A program made the position numbers and the translations under genes. The notes below the pieces were generated by a model. That model saw nothing but the letters and a program-made list of their open reading frames with translations, was not told the DNA's origin and did not search any database. From Lactobacillaceae bacterium UBA5807 (GTDB lineage: Bacteria > Bacillota > Bacilli > Lactobacillales > Lactobacillaceae), in the NCBI GenBank assembly GCA_002418005.1, contig DIDF01000058.1, forward strand, positions 1 to 25,757: a stretch of DNA of 25,757 nt, in the 5' to 3' direction. Below are positions 16,321 through 24,194 of this stretch, piece after piece (position 1 is the first letter of the stretch; the number at the start of each line of letters is the position of its first letter).

Positions 16321-17922
16321 TTGGTTTATACAATAATTGCGGTTTTGATTGTTGCTGTAATTTTCTTTTTTGTCGGTCGACAAGCTGAAAACAAACGGCA
16401 CCAAGAAGAAATTGCGGCAGCAAAAAAACAAGCAAATCAGATAATTGAAGATGCGCGCCAAACCGCAAAGAAAGTTTCCGAAAAAGTAAGGGATCAGGGT
16501 CAAAAAGAAACAGATGAATTTCGTGATTCTACTGAAGACGAACTGGAAAGCTATCAAGCAGATAATGTTCAAAGAGATCACAGAATAACCCAAAGACAAA
16601 GTTCACTTCAAGCAACTAGTAATCGTTTGGATGAGTTTCATGATCGCCTTGAACAAGCCAAGAGCGATTTAAAAGATTTAAAAAATCAGATTAGTGTTCT
16701 TCACCAAACTGGCAGCGATTTGGCTAAACAGAGAGTTCAGACTTTGGAAAAAGTTGGTGATATCACAGTTGAGAACGCCAAACAAACAATTTTAGATCAA
16801 CTGAAAGTCGACTTAGCTGCTGAAAAAGAGACGGAACTTCGGTATCAAAACGATGATGATGAAGTAAATGCTCCAAAAGAGGCGAAGCGGCTTGCTTTGG
16901 ATGCGATTCAAAGAGGTCCGGTTGATTTTCCAAGAGAACAAATCGAACATTCAGTCACTTTGAATGATGAAGAAGTAAAAAAGAAGCTTGTTGGTAAGGA
17001 AGAATCTAATTTACGTTTCATCGAAGCTTTAACAGGTGTTGATCTACTTTTTGATCCTGACGACCCCTTATTGCTTCACGTGGTGACCGCAGATCCGCTA
17101 AGAAGAGAAGTTGCCCACGAAGTTGTTTCTAATTTGGTTGTTAGTCGCCAAATTAATGCATCAACAATTAATAACCAGGTAACAAAAGCTCGTAAGGATT
17201 TAGGCGATGATTTAAGAAAGACTGGCGAGCAGGTTGCTACCTCGCTTAAAATTGGTTGGGTTCATCCTGATTTAATGAAAATCATTGGCCGTTTGAAGTA
17301 TCGAACAAGTTACGGTCAAAATGTTTTGAATCATTCAATCGAAGTTGCTCAGATTGCTGGAATTCTGGCTGCAGACTTGGGCTTAGATGTCCGAGTTGCA
17401 AAACGAGCTGGCTTATTTCATGATATTGGTAAAGCAATTGATCATGAAGTGGATGGAACCCACGTGGAACTTGGGGTGAAGATTGCTCAAGTTTACAAAG
17501 AGTCGCCGGAAGTAATAAATTCGATTGCCTCTCACCATGGAGATGTCGAAGTCACTACGCCAATTGCTTATTTGGTTGCTGCAGGAGACTCAATTTCCGG
17601 TGGCCGTCCAGGGGCTCGTAGTGAATCGGTTGAAGAATATATTAATCGTTTAAAGAGTCTTGAAGAAATTGCCAACACTAAGCCTGGCGTTAAAGAAAGT
17701 TATGCAATTCAAGCCGGCAGAGAAATTCGAGTTATTGTCGATCCTAGAAAAGTTGATGATTCCGGAAACGTTCAGCTCAGCAAACAAATTGCCAGCCAAA
17801 TTAAGGATGAATTAACTTATCCAGGTAAAATTAAGGTCACATCTATTCGTGATTTTAAAGCCATTTCTTATGTTGGCGCCGAAACAAAAAAGCGGACAAA
17901 GAAAAAGAAACAGCGAGCTTGA
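16321..17922 (+). CDS. rny: Ribonuclease Y
   Basis: RNase Y is the membrane-bound endonuclease that starts mRNA decay in many Firmicutes. This 533-residue protein has an N-terminal membrane segment (2-18), a long charged coiled coil (about 20-175), a KH domain (about 205-275) and an HD phosphohydrolase domain with the metal ligands His367-Asp368 in LFHDIGKAIDHEVDGTH and SIASHHGD. The C-terminal domain ends in a Lys/Arg tail. It starts with TTG, supported by AAAGGAG 8 nt upstream. The KH loop usually reads GREG; here it is GKEE (225-228), so the GxxG signature is lost. The location, next to a surface hydrolase and not beside recA or mutS, leaves open that this is a second paralogue. Confidence 0.9.
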   Translation: MVYTIIAVLIVAVIFFFVGRQAENKRHQEEIAAAKKQANQIIEDARQTAKKVSEKVRDQGQKETDEFRDSTEDELESYQADNVQRDHRITQRQSSLQATSNRLDEFHDRLEQAKSDLKDLKNQISVLHQTGSDLAKQRVQTLEKVGDITVENAKQTILDQLKVDLAAEKETELRYQNDDDEVNAPKEAKRLALDAIQRGPVDFPREQIEHSVTLNDEEVKKKLVGKEESNLRFIEALTGVDLLFDPDDPLLLHVVTADPLRREVAHEVVSNLVVSRQINASTINNQVTKARKDLGDDLRKTGEQVATSLKIGWVHPDLMKIIGRLKYRTSYGQNVLNHSIEVAQIAGILAADLGLDVRVAKRAGLFHDIGKAIDHEVDGTHVELGVKIAQVYKESPEVINSIASHHGDVEVTTPIAYLVAAGDSISGGRPGARSESVEEYINRLKSLEEIANTKPGVKESYAIQAGREIRVIVDPRKVDDSGNVQLSKQIASQIKDELTYPGKIKVTSIRDFKAISYVGAETKKRTKKKKQRA

Positions 17923-17947
17923 AATAATATAGTGTAAAAAACCATTA

Positions 17948-17977
17948 GGATTTCGACATTTTGTCGAATCCTTTTTT
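17948..17977 (+). terminator. Terminator of rny
   Basis: GGATTTCGACA (17948-17958) pairs with TGTCGAATCC (17962-17971) with one bulged T, followed by six Ts. Confidence 0.85.
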
Positions 17978-17997
17978 ATAACGCAAAAATTTAGGGG

Positions 17998-18026
17998 TTT
18001 ACAACTTACTATAAATGAGTTAGTAT
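17998..18026 (+). promoter_or_regulatory. Promoter of the T-box leader
   Basis: TTTACA (17998-18003) and TAGTAT (18021-18026), spacer 17 bp. The transcript would start near 18033, just before the T-box Stem I. Confidence 0.65.
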
Positions 18027-18039
18027 TCCATCATATTAA

Positions 18040-18319
18040 AAATGTATTAGAAAACGCTAAGAAGAGCAGGAGTAATTACTTCTTTGTATTCAGAAAGTAT
18101 CTATTTTGATGAGAAGATATTACACGGAAGTAATGAAAGTAAGCTTGGAGCGATTGATGCAAGGAAATTTCTAAGTATCTTTTGGATGCCACCATTAAAG
18201 GGCCAACGACTACGATAGTTTTCATTGTGTTCGTTAAGGTCGAATTTATTCGATAAAATCAAGGTGGTACCGTGCATTATATGCGCCCTTCAAAGATTAA
18301 TCTTTGAAGGGCTTTTTTT
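18040..18319 (+). ncRNA. T-box riboswitch (tRNA-sensing leader)
   Basis: The leader has the standard T-box layout. Stem I has the conserved 5' part AAGAGCAGGAGTA (AGTA at 18071-18074). A lower helix pairs ATTACTTC (18075-18082) with GAAGTAAT (18127-18134), and an apical part has CAGAAAG and GATGAGAA. A Stem III-like hairpin CTTG/CAAG lies around 18144-18163. The T-box itself is AGGTGGTACCGTG (18262-18274). The terminator has 12-bp perfect arms (18285-18296, 18301-18312), a TTAA loop and seven Ts. The variable base in TGGTACC is U, predicting a tRNA with discriminator A73. I cannot fix the specifier codon by eye. Uncharged tRNA should stabilise the antiterminator and turn on the next two genes. 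Confidence 0.93.
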
Positions 18320-18347
18320 ATACATAAAATTTTAAGGAGGAATTAAC

Positions 18348-19088
18348 ATGAAAAATTTAATGGATTATTTAAATAAAAATCAGGGAACAATTATTCCATC
18401 AGCTGGAAATGGGCAACAATTTAACTTATTGACTGAACAAAATTTCCCAGCAATTTTACTGGACGCGACGCTTACAGCTGAAAATTTGCTTGGAGAAAAT
18501 TCTCAGGGGCTATTATCACTTTCTGAATATTCCAAATTTGAGCGGGATATGAATTTAAAAAAGAAGAGCAGTTTGATAGCCGACTTGCAATCAGGCTTTG
18601 GTAGTCCTTTGAATACATATTATGCCACAAAAGAACTTGAACGCTCTGGGGCAGATATTTTAATTTTAAATGATCAGCCTTTCCCCGCTCATACTTCTAA
18701 TGATCCGCAGTCAACCAGCCCAGAAGATCTTTTAGGAAAAGCCAAAGCTGCCACAGATGCTCTAGAAAATCCGGCAACTCGATTATGGATTAAGTTAGAA
18801 GGTATTCAAAATTATGGATTTGCCGGGATCGAAAAACGAACTGAGTATTTAAAAAATATTGGTGTTGACGCAATAATAATTGACCATTTTCAAAATAAAG
18901 AACTGGCCGAGTTAGCTGATCAAAATTTGCCACTGCCTTTATTAGCTACATGGATGCCGGAAGCGCCAAAAATCGATGGCATTTTGGGATGGATCGACAA
19001 AGGGTTGATTGCCCAAACTGAAAAAGAATCGGATTTGGCGGCAATTCATGAAATCAAACAAGGAGGTTTAGCCTATGCAAAAAAATGA
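18348..19088 (+). CDS. Isocitrate lyase/PEP mutase superfamily protein, probably catalytically degenerate
   Basis: A 246-residue cytosolic protein with the TIM-barrel pattern of the isocitrate lyase/PEP mutase superfamily, clearly related to its downstream neighbour but shorter. The metal-site strand that reads DADTGYG in active members is DLQSGFG (79-85). The EDQ motif is NDQ (108-110). The KRCGH catalytic loop with its acid/base Cys is replaced by FPAHT (112-116), with no Cys. It may therefore be a non-catalytic partner or have another activity. AAGGAGG is 7 nt from the ATG, directly after the T-box terminator. The end overlaps the next gene by 14 bp, so translation is coupled. Confidence 0.8.
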   Translation: MKNLMDYLNKNQGTIIPSAGNGQQFNLLTEQNFPAILLDATLTAENLLGENSQGLLSLSEYSKFERDMNLKKKSSLIADLQSGFGSPLNTYYATKELERSGADILILNDQPFPAHTSNDPQSTSPEDLLGKAKAATDALENPATRLWIKLEGIQNYGFAGIEKRTEYLKNIGVDAIIIDHFQNKELAELADQNLPLPLLATWMPEAPKIDGILGWIDKGLIAQTEKESDLAAIHEIKQGGLAYAKK

Positions 19089-19980
19089 AAGAATGAGAAA
19101 ACAATTCAAAGATGAAGTATTCAGTGGCCATATTGTTAGAATGATGGTTGCTCCAGATGCCTTAGCTGCTAAAATTGCCGAGTCCAATGGTGCTCAAGCA
19201 GTATTTTCTGCAGGTTATGCTTCCAGTGCTTCAGCCTTAGCAATGCCAGACAGAGAAATTGCCGACTTTGGACTAATCTTAGAGCGCGCCAGAGAAATTA
19301 TTAATGCAGTAAATATTCCGGTCTTTGTTGATGCCGATACTGGATATGGGGATGAACAAAACATTCCCAGAACTACTCAAGCGATCGAAGAAATTGGGGC
19401 CGCAGGGATGTTTTTAGAAGATCAAACTTGGCCTAAACGTTGTGGTCATATGGACGGTAAAACCGTTGAACCAACTGAAATCTTAGAGAAAAAGATTCGC
19501 ATTGCCAAGGCTTCCAGAAGGCATGATAACTTTTTGATAATGTCTAGGACAGATGCTCGGGCGGTCTATGGATTAAGCGATGCGATTCAAAGAAGCAGGA
19601 GGTACAAAGAGGCCGGAGCCGACTTGATTTTTATCGAAGCGCCCCGAAGTTATGACGAACTTAAAGAAATTCATGATGCCTTTCCGACAACACCAATGAT
19701 GGCCAACATGATTGAAGGCGGTAAAACTCCTTTATTAAAGGCTCAAGAACTTGAAAAATTAGGCTTTAATATTGTTGTCCACCCAACGGCAATGACATAC
19801 ACCCAAGCTTATGCCGAAGAAAAATTGATTCAAAACATTCAACAAACTGGAACTACCGAAGGATATGAAGATAAAATGATCACCTTTTCGAAGTTTAATC
19901 AGTTTGTTGGCCTGGATAAAATCAATGCTCGTGATGCTGAATATTCACCAGAAAATATGAAAAAGTATATGATAAATTAA
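19075..19980 (+). CDS. Methylisocitrate lyase-like enzyme (isocitrate lyase/PEP mutase family)
   Basis: A 301-residue cytosolic lyase with the complete active site of the methylisocitrate lyase group: substrate strand FSAGYASSAS (44-53), Mg2+ motif DADTGYG (86-92), EDQ (115-117), catalytic KRCGH (121-125) and RTDA (158-161). PrpB cleaves 2-methylisocitrate to pyruvate and succinate; relatives act on oxaloacetate, dimethylmalate or phosphonates, and the close match to PrpB in the KRCGH segment does not by itself settle the substrate. No prpC or prpD lies nearby. AGGAGG (19061-19066) inside the upstream gene is 8 nt from the ATG. T-box control implies a link to the supply of one amino acid. Confidence 0.88.
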   Translation: MQKNERMRKQFKDEVFSGHIVRMMVAPDALAAKIAESNGAQAVFSAGYASSASALAMPDREIADFGLILERAREIINAVNIPVFVDADTGYGDEQNIPRTTQAIEEIGAAGMFLEDQTWPKRCGHMDGKTVEPTEILEKKIRIAKASRRHDNFLIMSRTDARAVYGLSDAIQRSRRYKEAGADLIFIEAPRSYDELKEIHDAFPTTPMMANMIEGGKTPLLKAQELEKLGFNIVVHPTAMTYTQAYAEEKLIQNIQQTGTTEGYEDKMITFSKFNQFVGLDKINARDAEYSPENMKKYMIN

Positions 19981-20026
19981 TTTAGCCTTTTTCCAGTAGT
20001 CAGTCTTTAGTGATCAAAAAGGATAA

Positions 20027-20087
20027 AACTCATAATAAAAACAAGCAATTCATCAGTTTGATGAATTACTTGTTTTTATTATGAGTT
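20027..20087. terminator. Long bidirectional terminator hairpin
   Basis: Arms 20027-20055 and 20059-20087 are complementary over 29 bp with a single C/A mismatch and a GTT loop. TTTTTATT within the distal arm and the matching A-tract on the other side give a U-tract in both directions for the convergent lyase and nucleotidase genes. The stem is far longer than a terminator needs. Confidence 0.75.
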
Positions 20088-20194
20088 AAGAATTAATTTC
20101 TTCCTATGTAGCTCAAACGCGAGATTTTGACCAATCTTCTTAAACTAAGCCCAAAACCAGTAATTAGCCGGTATCATTTGTGCTATTGCCGTTA

Positions 20195-20326
20195 TATAGA
20201 TAAAACGCGGTAATTTATCCAGATGCTAGGCCTAAGCTATGAATATCAAAATAATCAAACTCAGGTTATTTTAATATTCGCAACTTATGCTATGCAAGCT
20301 AAAAGGCAAAATTACCGCTCTGTCTA
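20195..20326 (+). repeat. Palindromic element copy D at the nucleotidase stop codon
   Basis: Starts TATAGATAAAA (20195-20205), 13 bases, CCAG, then CTAGG. Arms pair at GCGGTAATTT/AAATTACCGC (20207-20216, 20309-20318) and around GAATATCAAAATAA with the complement near 20265-20279. The other end is CTCTGTCTA (20318-20326); read on the minus strand it is TAGACAGAG, directly after the TAG stop of the nucleotidase gene. Confidence 0.75.
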
Positions 20327-21877
20327 CTACACAATCACATGGAAATTTTTATTTGCAGTTGCGTCAATAATTGGGTTCTTTAGCAGGTAATCCAAAATCA
20401 CCTGGCTGATTATTTCATCACTTGATTTAACAATCTTATCCGCGGTAAACATGGGATAATGACCGCCGCCATTGGCTCGATAGCGATTCAATACTACCCG
20501 TAACTTTTGATCGTCACTAACGTCTTTTCCATGGTACTTTAAGCTGACCACGCGTTTTCCAACGGGATTAGATATCTTTAAAGTATAGTCGATTCCTTCA
20601 TACATGTCATAATTGTAAGAACGTTGTTTTGGAAACATAAATCGTTTGTTTACAACAACTTTTCCGTGAGCAATTTCAAAGTATTGAGCAGATACCTCTA
20701 AAGCGGCTTTCAGATCTGCTCCACTGATTTCTGAAACGACTAACGTATTGGGATAAACGTAATTAGTAATGATATTTCTCATTGTAATCGGACTTTCAAA
20801 GCCGTGAGCTTCATTGTTATAAAGAGCAGTGGCAGAGATATCAACGCCCATTTTATCCATTTGGACTTTTTGAATGAATTCGATGAATGGATTTTCTTCA
20901 ATTCTGGCTTCAAATGGGTCACTAAAAGTCAGGGAGCCCTTAATTCGAGAAAGTGGTTTATCCAGCCAATGCTTTAAGTTGTTTCGTAGTCCATGAACGT
21001 CTTTTCGCATTTCCTGATCTGAAGGAAATGCTCCAACACTGATCAATTCGGTTTCAGAACGAGAAATTGCTTTCTTTTTAGCGTTAACGTCAAAAGTTAT
21101 GCGGGCAACTAATTCGCCTCGGTAACCTGGTTGAACAATCGGGGTACCAAACAGCTTACTGGCAATTTTTCGATGCTGATGGCCAGTGATTAAGGCGTCA
21201 ATTCCTTTAAGCTGGTGGAGAATATCGTAACCCTTATTTTCACCTGGGTTAATGTCAATCCAGTTGCCATTTTTGTCTCGTTCAAATCCACCATGATAAA
21301 CAATAACTACAAAATCACATTGTTTTTTCATTTCTGGGATATATCGTTTAGCAGCTTCAACTTCTGAAATTAAATTGAAGTCAGGAATGTTGCTGACATT
21401 TTTCCACTTTTTTGTGCTGGTGGTTGTCAGGCCCAAAAAACCGATCTTTATGCCACCAACATTTAAAACCGTGTATGGATCTGCCAGCGAAGGCTGACCA
21501 TCTTTATCAACTACGTTAGCACAAACAAATTTTCTTCTTGATCTAGCCATTACATCTTTTAAGTAATCGAGACCATAATCAAATTCATGGTTGCCAATTG
21601 AACCAATCTGGTAGCCAACTTCGTTATAAGCGTGAATGAAAGTTTGGCGATCATCATTATCAGCTAATTTTGCGACGTAATAAGCCAGGGGAGATCCTTC
21701 AAGAAAATCTCCGTTGTCGATTAAAACCACCCGTTCATCCGGGTGGTGATTGACGTAGTCATCAACTGCGCTTTTAATTTTTTCCAAACCATAGGGCTTA
21801 TCCATTTTTGAATCAACGTAATTTGTTGGTTCAATAAAACCATGGGTATCACTCGTCGCCAAAAGTGTGATTTTCAT
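20327..21877 (-). CDS. 5'-nucleotidase / 2',3'-cyclic phosphodiesterase family metallophosphatase
   Basis: A 516-residue enzyme of the UshA/YfkN class. The N-terminal calcineurin-like domain carries the dimetal motifs SDTHG (Asp10, His12), NGDF (Asp57), GNHEFD (Asn96, His97), YHGG (His195) and GHQH (His233, His235). The C-terminal 5'-nucleotidase domain (about 320-505) has the substrate motifs YNNEAHG and NRYRANGGGHY. There is no signal peptide or anchor, unlike periplasmic UshA, so it likely works in the cytosol on nucleotides or sugar nucleotides. I start at the ATG at 21877, with AGGTGG 6 nt upstream; an in-frame GTG 9 bp earlier overlaps that site. Confidence 0.9.
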   Translation of the reverse strand: MKITLLATSDTHGFIEPTNYVDSKMDKPYGLEKIKSAVDDYVNHHPDERVVLIDNGDFLEGSPLAYYVAKLADNDDRQTFIHAYNEVGYQIGSIGNHEFDYGLDYLKDVMARSRRKFVCANVVDKDGQPSLADPYTVLNVGGIKIGFLGLTTTSTKKWKNVSNIPDFNLISEVEAAKRYIPEMKKQCDFVVIVYHGGFERDKNGNWIDINPGENKGYDILHQLKGIDALITGHQHRKIASKLFGTPIVQPGYRGELVARITFDVNAKKKAISRSETELISVGAFPSDQEMRKDVHGLRNNLKHWLDKPLSRIKGSLTFSDPFEARIEENPFIEFIQKVQMDKMGVDISATALYNNEAHGFESPITMRNIITNYVYPNTLVVSEISGADLKAALEVSAQYFEIAHGKVVVNKRFMFPKQRSYNYDMYEGIDYTLKISNPVGKRVVSLKYHGKDVSDDQKLRVVLNRYRANGGGHYPMFTADKIVKSSDEIISQVILDYLLKNPIIDATANKNFHVIV

Positions 21878-21968
21878 TTTTTCCACCTACACTTATTAAT
21901 GAATTTAAGTATAATCAAATTTTTTACAAAAGTAAATTCACAAAGTGAAACATTTTACCAAAAAGACT

Positions 21969-23957
21969 TCAATCTTCACTCAAATTCTGCATGTACATCA
22001 TTTGATCAGTTGAAACACTTTGATTTAGTTGATCAGCAATTGGTCTGCTAATAACTGACTTGTCGAGCTGATCGGCAATGAAGGAATATTCCAACTGAAA
22101 CGCTTTAATCAACAGTTGCTGTTGAGGTTCACTGCTCTCATTTGCAGGCCGCCGATTGTTTTGAGATGCTCTTCTGAAACTGAATGAATTTCTAACGTAG
22201 GTTACAGATGACGTGTTCTCTGAATTTTCAATTTGATCGAGATATTGATTGACTTCTTTAAATATTTCTTCTTCAATATTTTTCCTGAAATTGGCTGTCA
22301 TGTTTTGTAAGTCTTTAGATTTTGAAAGAGCCAGTTTTTGCTTAAAGGTTGGGCTTGTTTGAGTGGCCTTAGTTTTTTTGCAAAAATTTCTTCGAGCTTG
22401 AAACATAAATTTTATCCGACTCCAAAAACTATGAGAAACATCTTGAGCTGCTGCCAGTTTTCTTGAAGCTACGTTAATGTACTTTTGTGGGAGATCACTT
22501 TGCTCAAGAACTTTCAGCATTGCTTGAGTCTGGACATCTTTTGTCTTAGCAAAAATTTGCCGAATTTCCTTGCGGTTTCTTGATTGGCCTTTTTTTTGAC
22601 TATTAAGCATATCAATAACGTAATTTCGATCAAGCAAGTCAATTGATTGGTCATTTTTGATTTACTGAATGGCGAAGTCGACCATCTGGCTTCGCTGCTC
22701 ATCAATGGTTTCTTGAGATCCCTCTTGCTTTTTGGTCAGGATAAAAGGTAAGACAATCGTTGGAACAATCAAACTCATTAATATGACTACCGCAGAAATA
22801 AAAATCAGTTCATCTCGGAAAGGAAAAGATTTTGAAGCAATTGTGAGTGGAATTGACAGCGCCATTGATAAGGTAATAGTGCCATGAATACCGCCGGTAG
22901 CAACTAAAAAGGCATCTTTTGCCGTTGACTTTTGATTTCTGCCATTAACTTGAACAAAATTAAACTTTGTCCAAAGAAAGCGAATTATCCAGGTGGCGGC
23001 GTAAATAATAAAAGCGAAACCGATCATTGCCACAACACCTTTGTGGGCTTTAGAAATAATATTTTTGATAACTGTAGGTAAAGTGACCCCTAACAAAACA
23101 AAAACAAACCCGTTTAAAAGATTGGTGATTGTCATCCAAGTTGCCGCAGTGACTAATTGGACATTAGTTGAAGTTAGTTTTAAGCGGCTTTGGTTAATTC
23201 CAGAAACAATGCCTGCCGAAACTGCCGCAATAATTCCTGAAGTCCCTAATTCTTCGGCGACAATGTAGACAGCAATCGGGGTAATCACACTAAAAGGCAC
23301 AATGACCGCGGAGGTGTCCATTGATTTATTTACTAACCAGGTGCGTATTTTTACAGAGCACCAGCCTAAAATCACTCCTAGTAAGATCCCACCGAAGAAG
23401 TTAACTATAAAGGATAGTAAACCTTTTGCAAAAGAGAAGTTTCCGGTCGCGAAGGCACCTAGGGCAAGATTGAAAATTACAATTCCTGAAGCGTCATTGA
23501 AAAGAGATTCGCTTTTAAGGGATGCCTCTACATTTTTGGGCATCGTTATATTTTCGGTGACTGCATCAAGTGCCAATGAATCTGTGGGGGTGATAATAGC
23601 CGCCAAAACAAAACATAAAGCCAAGGGAAGATATCCCAAAGAAATATGAACCACAAACCCAATAATAATTGCCGTAAAAATTGCTAACCAAATTGCCATG
23701 GACAGGAGTTGCGGAATTTGTTGGGTAAGCTTACGGATATCGGTTGCTCGACCATCGTTATATAACAACAGAGAAATAATTCCCAGCATAAAAATATCTG
23801 GCAGTAGAGTGTAGTTATTAAACAATGGTAATAATGAGAGAACTAAGCCAAAACCAATTTGTTAAAAATTTAGTGGAATTTTAGGGAACAAAGTATATAG
23901 CATGTTTGACATGATCGCCGCTACTATGAGTAAGGTTATGGAGTAAAATTGAATCAT
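21969..23957 (-). pseudogene. CPA1-type Na+/H+ antiporter interrupted by two in-frame TAA codons
   Basis: One minus-strand frame of 662 codons encodes a CPA1 (NhaP-like) cation/proton antiporter. From the ATG at 23957 (GAGGTG 6 nt upstream) it reads MIQFYSITLLIVAAIMSNML, then TAA at codon 32 (plus 23862-23864), then QIGFGLVLSLLP in the same frame. The membrane domain follows, with the transport motif ITPTDSLALDAV and SLFNDASGIV. A second TAA lies at plus 22662-22664, after MVDFAIQ. The frame then continues about 230 residues through a charged, helical cytoplasmic tail ending QNLSED. Both stops break an otherwise normal-length gene. A protein initiated downstream at TTG 23825 would lack the first helix and the tail. 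Function would be sodium or potassium extrusion and pH homeostasis. Confidence 0.88.
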
Positions 23958-23972
23958 CTATTACACCTCAGT

Positions 23973-23999
23973 AATATTAGTAAAAATATTACTAATATT
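23973..23999. promoter_or_regulatory. Operator-like palindrome upstream of the antiporter gene
   Basis: AATATTAGTAA (23973-23983) and TTACTAATATT (23989-23999) form a perfect inverted repeat with 5 bp between, immediately upstream of the antiporter ribosome site. The right half contains TATTACTAATA (23987-23997), itself palindromic around the C, and the same 11-mer recurs at 24092-24102 in the spx-like promoter. Confidence 0.55.
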
Positions 24000-24083
24000 T
24001 CAAAAAAATAAAAAAGTTTTACCTGCTAGTCCCTAGCAATTGAACGTTTCTCAAACGTAACTTTTTAGTATAATTAAATTTCG

Positions 24084-24111
24084 TTGACAAGTATTACTAA
24101 TATGTTAACAT
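24084..24111 (+). promoter_or_regulatory. Promoter of the spx-like gene with embedded operator
   Basis: A consensus TTGACA (24084-24089) and TAACAT (24106-24111) with a 16-bp spacer. The spacer contains TATTACTAATA (24092-24102), so a protein bound there would block polymerase. Confidence 0.65.
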
Positions 24112-24194
24112 CAGGGTTGCATAGAGATAGCTTATTGAACACTTAGAGATAACTTAATATTCCAGATGAGCAAATAGTTTAGGGGGAATGATTC

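Noticed and set aside
16186..16599. Minus-strand hydrophobic open frame opposite the start of rny
   Set aside because: Mirror of the Lys/Glu-rich coiled-coil codons of rny; antisense of charged codons gives Phe/Leu-rich frames. No ribosome site.
18122..18134. Histidine, threonine, asparagine or valine as the T-box specifier
   Set aside because: Several triplets fit depending on how Stem I is drawn (CAC, ACG, AAT, GTA). His and Asn conflict with the U in TGGTACC, which predicts discriminator A, but I cannot fix the codon by eye and do not claim one.
22514..22705. Separate small gene between the two antiporter segments
   Set aside because: It is out of frame with both segments, which are in frame with each other; no ribosome site and no recognisable protein.
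23041..23649. Plus-strand open frames opposite the antiporter gene
   Set aside because: They lie antisense to a well-recognised membrane domain, have no ribosome sites and no family resemblance.
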